Positions 17,311 through 27,171 of a DNA stretch of 64,000 nt are shown here, piece by piece. Both the position numbers and the translations under genes were made by a program. Positions within the stretch are counted from its first letter, which is position 1. Every line of letters starts with the position of its first letter. Origin of the DNA: Puniceicoccaceae bacterium (GTDB taxonomy: Bacteria; Verrucomicrobiota; Verrucomicrobiia; Opitutales; JAFGAQ01); assembly GCA_028285755.1 (NCBI GenBank), contig JANQOQ010000004.1:1-64000 (forward strand), read 5' to 3'. Below the pieces are notes generated by a model that saw only the letters and a program-made list of their open reading frames with translations, did not search any database and was not told where the DNA came from.

Positions 17311-18273
17311 ATGAATCCATCTACTGAAATCACCTATGTAAGCGAAGAAACAGTAGCCGAGTTGCTGACTTCAGCGGAAGTCCAAGCTGTCGTCGAAAAC
17401 ACTTTTATTTCAATGAGCGAGTCCAAGGCGCGCAATTTTCCAGTTGTGCGAGAACAACTCGGTTACAAAGACGCAATTTATGGATTCAAGTCCGGATTTG
17501 ATGCTGAGAATAATATCTTGGGAGTCAAAGCAGGTGGGTATTGGCCGCAAAACGGCTTAATTAATCTGCCCAATCACCAATCAACCGTACTTCTCTTTGA
17601 TCCTGATTCGGGACGTCTGAAGGCATTGGTGGCAGGTAATCGCTTAACTGCATTCCGAACTGCGGCTTCGTCTGCGATCTCAATCAAGTATTTGGCACGG
17701 CAGGATTCTACGAAGCTTGGAATCCTGGGTGCAGGTGGTCAGGCACCTTTCCAAGTGGAGGCCGCCTTGCGCCAACGAGATTTTAAGCAATTGCTCATTT
17801 CAGATCTGGATTCAGAAAGAGCTAATCAGCTATCAGCAACCTTTGAAAACTCGAATCTACGGGTTGATTGTGTTCCTGCGGAGCAAATGGTTCGGGATTC
17901 CGATGTAGTCATAACTATTACACCCTCTTTTAAGCCTATAGTGGAGTCTGAGTGGGTTTCGCCTGGTACCCACTTCGCATGCATGGGAGCAGACACCGAG
18001 GGTAAACAAGAAATTGAAACTGATATTGTGGTGAATGCCCAACTCTTTACGGATGAAATTGTACAGTCCATTAAAATTGGAGAGTTTCAGCACGCAAGCA
18101 ATGCAGGTAGCATTTCAACTGAGCAGATAACCCCTATCGGACGTGTAATTTCAAATGCGGATACAGGGAGAAAGTCTCCGGACGAGATTACCGTATTCGA
18201 TGGAACAGGCGTCGCCCTTCAGGATCTTGTGGCAGCCAAACTCGCATGGGATCGGTTCCTGGAAATCAGCTGA
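17311..18273 (+). CDS. Ornithine cyclodeaminase/mu-crystallin family imine reductase
   Basis: 320 aa, cytoplasmic. Begins with a family-like helix (TVAELLTSAEVQAVVENTF) and has GVKAGGYWPQNG, the strand LLFDPDSGRLKALVAGNRLTAFRTAASSA (arginine in the substrate site), and the NAD(P)-binding LGILGAGGQAPFQVEA. The late segment THFACMGADTEGKQEI is also typical. Members are ornithine cyclodeaminases, L-alanine dehydrogenases, ketimine reductases or the iminosuccinate reductase BhcD; reduction of an imino acid is the common theme. It faces the D-amino-acid oxidase gene with one base between stops. In this locus a role in turning imino acids from the oxidase or dehydratase into L-amino acids fits well. 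Confidence 0.88.
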   Translation: MNPSTEITYVSEETVAELLTSAEVQAVVENTFISMSESKARNFPVVREQLGYKDAIYGFKSGFDAENNILGVKAGGYWPQNGLINLPNHQSTVLLFDPDSGRLKALVAGNRLTAFRTAASSAISIKYLARQDSTKLGILGAGGQAPFQVEAALRQRDFKQLLISDLDSERANQLSATFENSNLRVDCVPAEQMVRDSDVVITITPSFKPIVESEWVSPGTHFACMGADTEGKQEIETDIVVNAQLFTDEIVQSIKIGEFQHASNAGSISTEQITPIGRVISNADTGRKSPDEITVFDGTGVALQDLVAAKLAWDRFLEIS

Positions 18274-18274
18274 C

Positions 18275-19255
18275 TCAGCCCTCCAGCCCTAAAGCACGCA
18301 CCGCAATTGCCGCAACCTCATCTGCGCAACCCCAGGCAACGGTATAGCCGCCACCCCCGTGACCGTAGTTGTGAATGATAGGCTTTTCGGGTGATGGAAG
18401 CTCAAGCTCCAGGCGGATTTCCGAGCGTCCGGGGCGCAGACCCACAGAGATACCCAACATTTGACTTCGCTTCACCTCGGGGAAGAGCTTTGCGCATTCT
18501 TTCAGAATCGTTTGGGTATCTTGGGTAGACGGTTCTCTACTCCAGTTCTTCTCCTGCGAAGTTCCCCCGAGTATAATATCCTCCGATCTTGGGAGAATGA
18601 GTGTCAGCCCACCTTGGTTCTGGTAAAGACGCCGTGACCCCTGGATATCGGTTTGCGCGGATACCCGCACGATTTGGCCCCGAATGGGATATACCAAAGG
18701 ATCCCGGGCAAAGCGGGACGCCCAGACACCCGTGCAGTTCACCACAAGATCAAACTCAGGGAACAATTCTTCAGGGCTCTCAACCTCCCGAATGTGAATC
18801 TCTACTCCGGCCTTCAAGAGCTGATCCCGGAGATAGGGCATGAATTTCGGCACATCGATTACGGGTATCATTACCGAAAATGCAGCTGCGCAAGCCATGC
18901 CGTACTCTGATGCATCAATGCGTTCCCATTCATCCACCAAGTCAAGCGCATACAAACTATCATCTACGTCCAAACAGAACCGAAGGTGCTTCTGGAAGAA
19001 AACTCCAGACCCTGCAATGTCCTGTAATCTTCGATATTCTTCAAATGAGATTTTAGCCCACCCAGAAACCCGGTGCTCGGGATATACTTTGTGGGGCCAC
19101 CAATACGCACCTGCTGAAAGAGAGTTCGTCTCATGGAATAGCTCCTTAGAAAACACGTGCACAGAGAATCCAAGTTGTCGGAGTCTTTGTGCCGATGTGA
19201 GACCGATAATCCCTTGGCCTACTACCGCAATCCGCATATTACTAGCATCTTGCAA
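18275..19255 (-). CDS. D-amino-acid oxidase (DAAO/DASPO family)
   Basis: 326 aa, close to the normal length of 330-370. MRIAVVGQGIIGLTSAQRL is the FAD-binding GxGxxG fold, and the true start may be Met7 of the longest frame. VVNCTGVWASRFARDPLVYP, IRGQIVRV, ILGGTSQEKNWS, VGLRPGRSEIRLE and IHNYGHGGGGYTVAWGCA are the full set of family signatures, the last one matching the D-amino-acid oxidase pattern. It converts D-amino acids to imino/keto acids with O2, giving H2O2. It is convergent with the imine reductase gene and downstream (minus strand) of the M14 peptidase, consistent with breakdown of D-residues released from peptides. Confidence 0.92.
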   Translation of the reverse strand: MQDASNMRIAVVGQGIIGLTSAQRLRQLGFSVHVFSKELFHETNSLSAGAYWWPHKVYPEHRVSGWAKISFEEYRRLQDIAGSGVFFQKHLRFCLDVDDSLYALDLVDEWERIDASEYGMACAAAFSVMIPVIDVPKFMPYLRDQLLKAGVEIHIREVESPEELFPEFDLVVNCTGVWASRFARDPLVYPIRGQIVRVSAQTDIQGSRRLYQNQGGLTLILPRSEDIILGGTSQEKNWSREPSTQDTQTILKECAKLFPEVKRSQMLGISVGLRPGRSEIRLELELPSPEKPIIHNYGHGGGGYTVAWGCADEVAAIAVRALGLEG

Positions 19256-19309
19256 AACTCAAATCCTCATTAAACCAGGGCTAATGTAGTAAACCCATTT
19301 TATTGTGTT

Positions 19310-21886
19310 TTACTGTGGATCAACGGGCGAACGCGGATCGTCAATTATTTCTGAGAAGAAAACTGCATTTGCTGTTAAGCGCTCCACCCCCCTTAGGTAA
19401 CCCCTGAAGTGCGGAAAATCCGACATCAGCACTACCCGGCCCTCTCCAAGACTGCGAACAAGCACACTCGCTGCGCTGGAAGCAAGTTCTTGGTTAACCT
19501 GCGATGCATAGCCACTTACCAGGGGACTCTCAACATAGGCAACTGGAGTTGAATAAGCTCGATCGGAAAGTTCCATAAACTTGTTCTCCGTGCGAAGCAT
19601 ATGAATTGTCGAATCCGCAAAGCCATACCCAATCGGGTGGCTCACGTCGACATCCGCTTCAAAAAATGATCCTCTAACAAGCTCGCGAGCCAGGTCGAGT
19701 TCTGATTGCTCGTACCGTCGTCTCATTCGCTCTTCAGGCTCATCTTCAGGTGCCGATACTTCACGAAATTCGACACCTAGTTCCTCTTGCTTTACGGCCC
19801 ACTCGATAGCTCCCGCGTAGGTGACAAGGTTTCCACCTGCTCGAACAAAATCGAGTATGCGCGTCTCCACAGATTCGCCTAGAAATTCCAGTTCCCGAGA
19901 GCCTTCCACCAGTAGAATGTGTGAATAGTCACTGAGATCCCTTACAGGCACTTCATAGTGCCGCATGTGAGTAATCGGGAGATTCAGTCGCTGGTCAAAG
20001 TAGTGCCATAGAGCACCTGCTAAATACTGATCAAAACCCGGACCGGTCAAAAGGAGCACCTTGGGCTGCTCAACTTTCTCAAAGGCATTACTGCCCAGGT
20101 CGATACCCGCAGGAGTGTAATAGGTTTGCACAGGCCACGAGCGCACGGATGCGACAGCGGCACGTAACGCGTCATTGTCGAGTTCCGAATCTCCAGGACG
20201 GACCCACAGTGTACCAGGCGGGAGTTCAATCAACCCGTCGCCGTCTTGAATGCTCAGACTCTTCGTTGCAACCCGTACATCGACTCCAGTTAAAAGCCAC
20301 TGTGCGAGATACTCAGTTGCTTTTAAGTCCCGCCAATCCACCAGATAGCCCAGTTCGGATGACTCCAATTTGGAGACTGATGCAGCTTCAGTAGCTTCGC
20401 CCCAGGCATCAGCTGAGATAGCAACCGGTTCAGTAGTGTATTCAAGATCATACGCTAGCGGGACATGCCACGTCGAAACGTCATAGAAAATGTCATCCTC
20501 AAACTCCGTGTGAATGTCCATCATAGCCCGAATAAATGGATACTGAGTCTGGAATGCGGGAACCGCAATGGAGCCAGCCGGAAAAAATCCTGCGTCAAAA
20601 TCCTGCTCTTCTTTTGTCCAGCCGTGCCGGATATCGTGAAGATCCAACCACGAAGCAAAGGCCTTTAAGCGATTCGTGTCCTCCTTTGCGTGAAACAGAA
20701 ATGTACCTCCTGAGGTCTCCCCGTCTTCGAGGGCTTTTTTCCAAAAATCCGCCTGATATTCCGCCAACGCATCAACCTCGTTCGCCATAGCTGAGACTGT
20801 TTCAATTGCTAAAATCAACTGATTTTTGATTGTTGTATGAAACTCGAGCAGACCATGTATACTTTCCTGATGAAATCCTCGCGAACTCGCCTGCTCAAAG
20901 AGGATACCAATGGTTCCCTGCACGTCTGGATAGGTAGAGCCTTTGCCGATATAGTAATCATCATAGCGTTCTTCCGAAAAATAGGGCTGTCCTATCTGAT
21001 CAAATGAATCGCGATAGTAATCTGCTAGCAACTGAGTCAGCTCCTGATTGCGTTCGGGAGTCCTGGGGTTTACACGCGTGGGAACCCCAGGCTGAAAAAA
21101 GTACGTAGAGTTCGTGGACATTTCATGGAAATCGAGAAGCACATTGGGCTTCCATGTATGAAAAACACCCAGCCTCGCCTGGCTAGACGGATGCACGGCC
21201 AGTAACCAATCACGGTTCAGGTCGAACCAGTAGTAGTTGGTTCTACCGGTGGCCATACCCTGCCGATGCTCGCTGTCGTTGGGATCGCTCGACGGATTCT
21301 TGCCCATCTGGCTATTGGTCCAGTGGGCAAAACGGTCAATCCCGTCAGGGTTCATTGCAGGATCGAGAATGACCAAAACCTTCTCAAGCCATTCCGCTAC
21401 TTCTTCTGACTCGGCTGAAACCAACGCGTGAGCAAAGAGGACCGACGCATTGACTGGGCTCGGTTCGTCCCCGTGGACTGATAACCCCACATAGAGCACC
21501 AATGGGCTGCCTTCAGGAAGCGCTCTGCCCTCACGGAATGCCTCCAAGCGCTGTTCCTGCAATTCAGCAAGATCCTCGAGTATCTCGGGTGCCCCAATCG
21601 CAAACAATTCAAGGGGGCGTCCACCATGGCTATGTCCTTTCACACCCAGCGAGACCATGCGATCTGACTGGGTATCCAGTGCACGCAGATAGCTGATAAC
21701 CTCGTGATGATAGAGGTGGCGTGATCCTATCTCAATTCCCAAATACTGCTCTGGAGTTTTGTAGGATTCCGACAAATCGCCGATGCCTGCATCGTAATAG
21801 CTCTGAGGCTTGGCAATAGCCGCTGTTGCTCCAAAAGAGAACAGCGCAATGAACAAGGGTGTATACTGCAGTAACCTAAATATCAT
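19310..21886 (-). CDS. Secreted M14-family zinc carboxypeptidase, large
   Basis: 858 aa with signal peptide (LLQYTPLFIALFSFGATAAIAKP). Residues about 50-370 form an M14 peptidase domain: GVKGHSHGGRPLELFAIG, the zinc ligands HGDE (His138, Glu141), NPDGIDRF, DLNRDWLL and the third zinc ligand in LLDFHEMSTNSTYF (His254). TIGILFEQASSRG probably holds the catalytic Glu. The C-terminal ~250 residues (VLLLTGPGFDQYLAGAL to the end) look like a class-I glutamine-amidotransferase-like fold often appended to such peptidases. It would trim peptides outside the cytoplasm for the locus. The gene has its own promoter region, divergent from the GGT gene. Confidence 0.9.
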   Translation of the reverse strand: MIFRLLQYTPLFIALFSFGATAAIAKPQSYYDAGIGDLSESYKTPEQYLGIEIGSRHLYHHEVISYLRALDTQSDRMVSLGVKGHSHGGRPLELFAIGAPEILEDLAELQEQRLEAFREGRALPEGSPLVLYVGLSVHGDEPSPVNASVLFAHALVSAESEEVAEWLEKVLVILDPAMNPDGIDRFAHWTNSQMGKNPSSDPNDSEHRQGMATGRTNYYWFDLNRDWLLAVHPSSQARLGVFHTWKPNVLLDFHEMSTNSTYFFQPGVPTRVNPRTPERNQELTQLLADYYRDSFDQIGQPYFSEERYDDYYIGKGSTYPDVQGTIGILFEQASSRGFHQESIHGLLEFHTTIKNQLILAIETVSAMANEVDALAEYQADFWKKALEDGETSGGTFLFHAKEDTNRLKAFASWLDLHDIRHGWTKEEQDFDAGFFPAGSIAVPAFQTQYPFIRAMMDIHTEFEDDIFYDVSTWHVPLAYDLEYTTEPVAISADAWGEATEAASVSKLESSELGYLVDWRDLKATEYLAQWLLTGVDVRVATKSLSIQDGDGLIELPPGTLWVRPGDSELDNDALRAAVASVRSWPVQTYYTPAGIDLGSNAFEKVEQPKVLLLTGPGFDQYLAGALWHYFDQRLNLPITHMRHYEVPVRDLSDYSHILLVEGSRELEFLGESVETRILDFVRAGGNLVTYAGAIEWAVKQEELGVEFREVSAPEDEPEERMRRRYEQSELDLARELVRGSFFEADVDVSHPIGYGFADSTIHMLRTENKFMELSDRAYSTPVAYVESPLVSGYASQVNQELASSAASVLVRSLGEGRVVLMSDFPHFRGYLRGVERLTANAVFFSEIIDDPRSPVDPQ

Positions 21887-22011
21887 TCCCCTATCTAAGT
21901 CCCTAAATTCATGATTTCAACGCAGGAAAGCGTTTATGGTACACATCATGCCGTCATTTATTGAACAAAAAAGACTTTCATGAAGATGTTGACCCGAGCT
22001 TAGCTCAGATC

Positions 22012-23658
22012 ATGATATTTATGATGGTTTTCCGATTCTTTCTGAGCATACTGTTAACCTTTGTTTCTCTAGAGCTGCTTTGGGCGGATCGTTGGAAAGA
22101 GGTTGAGGTTAAAACGAGCCGAAATGGGATCGTCGTTGCCGGACATCCTGAAGCCGCAACGCTCGGTGCTGAGATCCTCGAAAGAGGTGGAAACGCGATG
22201 GATGCCGCAGTTGTTGTATCACTCGCGCTCGGCATTGCAGAACCTTATGGCTCAGGCATCGGGGGAAAGCTGCTTTATCTCTACCAGCCAGCCAATAACT
22301 CGGAGCCCATTGTCATTGATGCGCTCGATGAGGCTCCGGAGAGCTGGAACCCTGAACAATACAGCAGATTGCCAAGAGACGAGCGTCTCTACAGCTGGCA
22401 TGCGGTCGCAATTCCGGGGCTGCTGGCAGGTCTGGATTACGGACACAACAAGTGGGGAACGCTGCCATGGAGAAACCTTGTAGAATCTGTGATACCACTC
22501 GCGGAGCAAGGAGCTGAGCTACTTCCCGGTAACCTCCGCCTCACGCAAGCCGCTGCCTATCGATTGAGCGACCCCGAGTTGATTACATGGCTTCTTCCGA
22601 AAAACCTCGAGGAAAAGGTGGGGAAACGCTCTCCCACACCCCTCATGGCAAACTTCCTCAAACAGTTAGCGGAAGAAGGAGTGGATTGGTTTTACGGCAG
22701 GGAAATGGCCGAAAGAGTCTCGCTTGCCTCCGGAGGCCTTATCAAAGCGTCCGACTGGAAATTCCAAGCACGAGAGTTTGCACCGCTTCACATGGATCTC
22801 TCGAACGGCATGCGCATATGGTTGACTCCCCCACCCGGCATGGGAGGTGCTTTAGTTGCAGCTATGCTCAAACTCAGCGAAGAGGAAGGCTGGAGCTTTG
22901 AAAGTGCTGTCGATCTCGACTCATACGGACGCAGCTACCGCTACCTTGACGACGGTCAGAGAGCCATCGCAGAGGATTCGCCAGAGGCGATTACCGCGGT
23001 CAGCACGTGGTTGGCTGAAATCAAAAACGATGCACCCCCTGTACCCTCTTTCAGACTGTCAGACCCGGAGATAGACTTCCCTTCTACTACCCACTTCGTC
23101 ATTGTTGACAGGCATGGAAACCTCATCAGTGCAACCCAGTCCCTAAGCCACCACTTCGGAGCCGGCGTTTCTATTCCCGGAACTCATGTGATCCTCAATA
23201 ACTCATTGAGCAACTTTTCACTGGCTGCGGCTGCGACCGCAAATACACCAGAGCCCGGGAAACGCCCCCGATCCACCATCGCGCCTCTTATCCTTTCAAG
23301 CTCGGAAGGCATACCCACCATGGCCATCGGTCTTCCTGGGGGTTCTCGTATCCCTTCCACCCTTGTCCAGATCCTCACCCGTTGGCTGAACGACGAGGAA
23401 CTCGACTATGCGATCTCAATGCCAAGATGGCACCCGGTTCGCCCTCGTCGAATCGATCAACCGCCAATGCGGTGGGACTACGAAGGGTCTCTCACTCCCG
23501 AAACCAAGCGCGAGTTGAAGGCAATGAACTGGGAGTTTCTGGATGACTCAAATCCGGAAGCATTCGGTGGTGTAACCGCCATATTGCGAGAATCAGATGA
23601 TCGCTGGACAGGTTATGCGGACTCGCGACGCACGAACTCAGTGGCTATCGTTCCCTAA
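22012..23658 (+). CDS. ggt: Gamma-glutamyltransferase family Ntn hydrolase
   Basis: About 548 aa from the ATG at 22012 (MIFMMVFRFFLSILLTF), which heads a signal peptide; a longer frame begins with TTG at 21961 but would bury the signal. GIVVAGHPEAATLGAEILE and GGNAMDAAVVVSLALGIAEP are classical GGT N-terminal signatures. STTHFVIVDRHGNLISATQS contains the Thr-Thr-His-Phe processing site whose second Thr is the expected nucleophile, and RPRSTIAPLIL follows. It should self-cleave and hydrolyse or transfer gamma-glutamyl groups in the periplasm. It is divergent from the M14 peptidase and followed 57 bp later by the D-threonine-aldolase-like gene. Confidence 0.9.
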   Translation: MIFMMVFRFFLSILLTFVSLELLWADRWKEVEVKTSRNGIVVAGHPEAATLGAEILERGGNAMDAAVVVSLALGIAEPYGSGIGGKLLYLYQPANNSEPIVIDALDEAPESWNPEQYSRLPRDERLYSWHAVAIPGLLAGLDYGHNKWGTLPWRNLVESVIPLAEQGAELLPGNLRLTQAAAYRLSDPELITWLLPKNLEEKVGKRSPTPLMANFLKQLAEEGVDWFYGREMAERVSLASGGLIKASDWKFQAREFAPLHMDLSNGMRIWLTPPPGMGGALVAAMLKLSEEEGWSFESAVDLDSYGRSYRYLDDGQRAIAEDSPEAITAVSTWLAEIKNDAPPVPSFRLSDPEIDFPSTTHFVIVDRHGNLISATQSLSHHFGAGVSIPGTHVILNNSLSNFSLAAAATANTPEPGKRPRSTIAPLILSSSEGIPTMAIGLPGGSRIPSTLVQILTRWLNDEELDYAISMPRWHPVRPRRIDQPPMRWDYEGSLTPETKRELKAMNWEFLDDSNPEAFGGVTAILRESDDRWTGYADSRRTNSVAIVP

Positions 23659-23715
23659 GATATTCCAGTATAAGTTTGCACACCTCCCAGACCGAATGAT
23701 TAAATTACTACAATA

Positions 23716-24861
23716 ATGCCTCAAGAACCAAAGAATCTTCAGGAAACCTTCACGCCTGCGCTTGTCTTGGACCGTACGAGAATGCGCCGAAATGTAAGCA
23801 AGATGAACGAATCGCTAGGCGATACGATGCTGAGGCCTCATCTGAAGACTTCTAAAAGTGTGGATGTTGCGCTTGAGACCACACGCGGACGAAAATCGGG
23901 CGTCACTGTTTCAACCCTGAAAGAGGCCGAATATTTTTATCAAAACGGGTTTTCGGATATCCTCTACGCAGTAGGCATGATTCCGGACAAGGTGGAGCGC
24001 GTAGTTCCGATGCTGCTGGCAGGTGCGGAGCTCACTTTTGTAGCCGACGACCTAATGAACGTCCGCGAACTCGGCAATGCAGCGAAATCGGCGGGCGTCG
24101 TCCTGAAGCTGATGATTGAAATTGACACCGATGGGCACCGTTCCGGTCTGCGCCCGGATGACGCTCGAGTAGCCGAGATGAGTCAGCTCATAAACGCTCA
24201 TCCCTCGCTTGAGTTCCGAGGGGTGATGACTCATGCAGGAGAGAGCTACGGTCTTCATGATCCTAAGGCTCTCGCTGAAATTGCTGAAGTCGAGCGAGCC
24301 GGGGCTGTTAAAGCTGCCAACAGCATCCGATCTGCAGGTGTGGCGTGCCCGGTGGTAAGCGGAGGCTCAACTCCCACCGCGCTATCCGCCTCTAGCCGTG
24401 AAGGACTCACTGAAGTGCGAGCCGGTGTTTTCGTTTTTCAGGATTTGGTACAGTCGAATATTGGAATCTGCTCAGTCGATGATATCGCGATCTCCGTATT
24501 AACAACAGTCATAGGACACCAGCGCGAGCGAAATTGGTTAATTACTGACGCGGGGGGGATGGCACTTTCGAAAGACCGGGGAACCGCATCGCAGAAAATC
24601 GATTATGGATACGGACTGGTCACACCGATTGAAGACTCAAAACCCATTCCAGGACTAAAGGTGACTGCCGCAAACCAGGAACATGGAATAATCAGTTCAG
24701 ACAATACAAGCATTCCGTGGGATCGTTTTCCCATCGGAACTCGTCTTCGGGTACTACCAAACCATGCCTGCATGACTGCAGCCGCTCATGATCATTACTG
24801 CGTCGTTGACTCAGGAAGCACAAAGATCCTCTCCGTGTGGGATCGCATCAACGGGTGGTGA
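23716..24861 (+). CDS. D-threonine aldolase/D-serine dehydratase-like PLP enzyme
   Basis: 381 aa fold-type III (alanine-racemase-like) PLP enzyme. The PLP lysine is in LRPHLKTSKSVDVA (about residue 44). EFRGVMTHAGESYG, SGGSTPTAL and, near the end, LPNHACMTAAAHDHYCVVD (divalent metal ligands His and Asp) are diagnostic for the D-threonine aldolase/DSD1 group. The same family contains BhcC, the beta-hydroxyaspartate aldolase that joins glycine and glyoxylate. It could cleave or dehydrate D-beta-hydroxy-amino acids, or take part in a beta-hydroxyaspartate pathway with the dehydratase at 31474 and the imine reductase at 17311. It follows GGT on the same strand. Confidence 0.88.
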   Translation: MPQEPKNLQETFTPALVLDRTRMRRNVSKMNESLGDTMLRPHLKTSKSVDVALETTRGRKSGVTVSTLKEAEYFYQNGFSDILYAVGMIPDKVERVVPMLLAGAELTFVADDLMNVRELGNAAKSAGVVLKLMIEIDTDGHRSGLRPDDARVAEMSQLINAHPSLEFRGVMTHAGESYGLHDPKALAEIAEVERAGAVKAANSIRSAGVACPVVSGGSTPTALSASSREGLTEVRAGVFVFQDLVQSNIGICSVDDIAISVLTTVIGHQRERNWLITDAGGMALSKDRGTASQKIDYGYGLVTPIEDSKPIPGLKVTAANQEHGIISSDNTSIPWDRFPIGTRLRVLPNHACMTAAAHDHYCVVDSGSTKILSVWDRINGW

Positions 24862-24945
24862 GATTTCGCTATGAATCTCTCCCTTAAAGTTCCACGAGAG
24901 CACCAAGCCCAGCTCAGGCCTGATGCCATCAATCCAACGAGAGAC

Positions 24946-26112
24946 CTAGAGTCCGTACTTTTTCAGCGGACCTGCATTGAGTTCGCCATATCCAAAGAGG
25001 TAATACATGCCAGCAGGAGATGCAAAAACGTCCCCTGAGCTATGCGCAACTCCCGGAAGAATCGCTATTGAGTGCAAATCGTAGATCTCCTCTCCAAAGA
25101 AGTAGCCGACGTAACGATAATAGTTGATACCCCTTTGGAGACGGGTCGGGCCTTGAATCATAGCACCGATTCTTCGATCGAGGCTACCATGATCCGGATC
25201 GTTATCGTCTTCACCAAGTAAATACACAACTCTGCGCTCAGGGTATTGCTTCATGACTTGATCGACCCCCGTATGCTGCCAGTACAAAGGTATTTCATCC
25301 AGACCATATTTATAGACATTATAGCCTGCATTGGCCTCTGAATCTTCCTCTGGAACAGCAAATGTTCCAGGCTCGCCGGGAACTGGCCTCGACTCGCAGA
25401 AGTAGACGTAAGATGACGGGTTAGCCACGATGTAGGTCATCACTATGCCAAATTGCTCTTTCAAGACAGGTTCGATTCGATTAGAGGCAGCATAACGGTT
25501 CATATATTGACCGCCCGCTGAATGACCGGCAAGCACCATGGATTCGAGGTTTGGGAAAAGCATTGCGCAACGCAAAAGGAGACGATCGAGCGCCTCGAAT
25601 GCAGCGAGGTGAGCCTTACTAGAACGTTCGGATTGATTAGAGGAGAGGCCCCCACCTCGCCATGCATCACCACTGAAATACAGAACATCCGGGTCAAGAT
25701 CCCAACGATCTACATCCTTAAACTCGAGAAACTGTGGGGCAATGACGACAGTGTAGCCTAAAACCCCTGCTTCAGCCGCCGAAGCCATCATACGCTCAAA
25801 GTATGGGCCAGCAGTACGACCTGCACCGTGCTGTGAAATCACAAGGTGCGTGACTGTCGGATCAGGAGTGGTCAGCGGGCGAGAGCTGAAGTATGGGAGC
25901 GACAATACTTCTCCATTTACATCAAAATACATGCGTTCGGGTGCAATTACTTCAACCGGAGGCCGTTGCGCCGAGAGCTGCACAGTAAGTAATAGAGTGC
26001 ATGATACTAGCAGACGCCGGATTACTTGCATCTGCGGCTGTAAATTATGGTTCGATAACTTATTCATAATAATAAAAAAACTAACGCCGCCTAGACTCCG
26101 GTAGTTTGGCAA
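24946..26112 (-). CDS. Secreted alpha/beta-hydrolase-fold protein
   Basis: 388 aa with a long N-terminus and signal-like segment (MQVIRRLLVSCTLLLTVQLSA). THLVISQHGAGRTAGPYFERM holds an oxyanion-type HG; SMVLAGHSAGGQYMNRYA holds the GHSAGG nucleophile elbow; LPGVAHSSGDVFASP near the end may carry the catalytic histidine. Together these suggest a serine hydrolase (esterase or peptidase-like). I do not recognise a more precise family. It sits after the isoaspartyl peptidase on the same strand with a 21-bp gap, so it belongs to the TonB receptor-led operon of the amino-acid/peptide locus. Confidence 0.8.
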   Translation of the reverse strand: MPNYRSLGGVSFFIIMNKLSNHNLQPQMQVIRRLLVSCTLLLTVQLSAQRPPVEVIAPERMYFDVNGEVLSLPYFSSRPLTTPDPTVTHLVISQHGAGRTAGPYFERMMASAAEAGVLGYTVVIAPQFLEFKDVDRWDLDPDVLYFSGDAWRGGGLSSNQSERSSKAHLAAFEALDRLLLRCAMLFPNLESMVLAGHSAGGQYMNRYAASNRIEPVLKEQFGIVMTYIVANPSSYVYFCESRPVPGEPGTFAVPEEDSEANAGYNVYKYGLDEIPLYWQHTGVDQVMKQYPERRVVYLLGEDDNDPDHGSLDRRIGAMIQGPTRLQRGINYYRYVGYFFGEEIYDLHSIAILPGVAHSSGDVFASPAGMYYLFGYGELNAGPLKKYGL

Positions 26113-26133
26113 GTCGTTGAGACACCCAGTTAA

Positions 26134-27171
26134 TCAATGGGACTCGCGATCGCCATAAATGAAAACCTGGGCTTCCGTATCGGACTTCACGAAGCCGCGA
26201 TACATGCCATCGCCGCTGTAGGACATGGCTACATTTCCTCCCGCATCGATCGCAATAGCACCCCCGCCGCCACCTTGAGCCACCAGACGACCCTTGATCA
26301 CATCGTCGAGAGCTTCCTGGACTTCCATGTCCGTCAGCTCCATGAGCATGGAAACCGTTTTAGCTGAACAAATCACCATGTGCACTTCGCCCAGTCCCGT
26401 GGTCGATATCCCGCAGGTTGCGTTATCCGCGTAGGTCGCCGCACCAATGATGGGTGAATCGCCCACGCGTCCGGGCATCTTCATTGTCCGACCACCCGTA
26501 GAAGTTCCAGCTGCAATATTGCCATGCACATCCAGGGCAACTGCACCCACGGTGCCGTAAAGATCATGATCGTTAGCATCCCCGGCTTCTGCTGAATGAT
26601 GGGATGTCAATCGCCCGCCATATTGAATGTCATTGCGAATACGTTCCTGGAGGCTATTCCAACGTCTCTCTGTCCAAAAATATTCGTCTGAGCGCAATTC
26701 CAGGCCTTCTCTTACCGCAAGTGCAAGGGCTCCATCAGCTGTCATGAGTACATGAGGGGTCTCCTCAAGAACTGCACGGGCGGCCAAAATGGGATTCTTC
26801 ACAAATTTTACTGCAGATACAGCACCTGCCTCGAGATCCTCGCCACGCATGATCGAAGCATCCAGCTCGTTTGTCCCCGCTTTAGTGAAGGCCGCACCCT
26901 TGCCAGCATTGAATAACGGAGAATCCTCGAGCACCAAGATGGCTGCCGTGATCGCATCGATCGCGGTTCCAGAATCAGCCAAAACTTCACGGCCTGCTTC
27001 AAGTGCTTCCTCTAGAGCAACTCGGTATTGCGCTCTTAATTCAGGGGTCATCTCATCCATCGAACGAACGCCAGAGCCGCCATGTATAACGAGCGCAAAG
27101 GGCTTTTCGGAGCCAAATACCGTAGAGTTCAGTAACACAAAAGCTGCAAATAATGTGATGATTCGGTTCAT
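26134..27171 (-). CDS. Isoaspartyl peptidase/type-2 L-asparaginase
   Basis: 345 aa from the ATG at 27171, which overlaps the TGA of the TPR gene (ATGA); a longer frame to 27198 overlaps more. A signal peptide is present (MNRIITLFAAFVLLNSTVFG), so it is exported. FALVIHGGSGVRS, DSPLFNAGKGAAFT and ELDASIMRG are family signatures. Autoproteolysis would occur before the Thr in HDLYGTVGAVALD, giving the N-terminal nucleophile, followed by GNIAAGTSTGG. It hydrolyses beta-aspartyl dipeptides and asparagine, releasing aspartate, which fits a pathway centred on aspartate or hydroxyaspartate. Confidence 0.93.
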   Translation of the reverse strand: MNRIITLFAAFVLLNSTVFGSEKPFALVIHGGSGVRSMDEMTPELRAQYRVALEEALEAGREVLADSGTAIDAITAAILVLEDSPLFNAGKGAAFTKAGTNELDASIMRGEDLEAGAVSAVKFVKNPILAARAVLEETPHVLMTADGALALAVREGLELRSDEYFWTERRWNSLQERIRNDIQYGGRLTSHHSAEAGDANDHDLYGTVGAVALDVHGNIAAGTSTGGRTMKMPGRVGDSPIIGAATYADNATCGISTTGLGEVHMVICSAKTVSMLMELTDMEVQEALDDVIKGRLVAQGGGGGAIAIDAGGNVAMSYSGDGMYRGFVKSDTEAQVFIYGDRESH

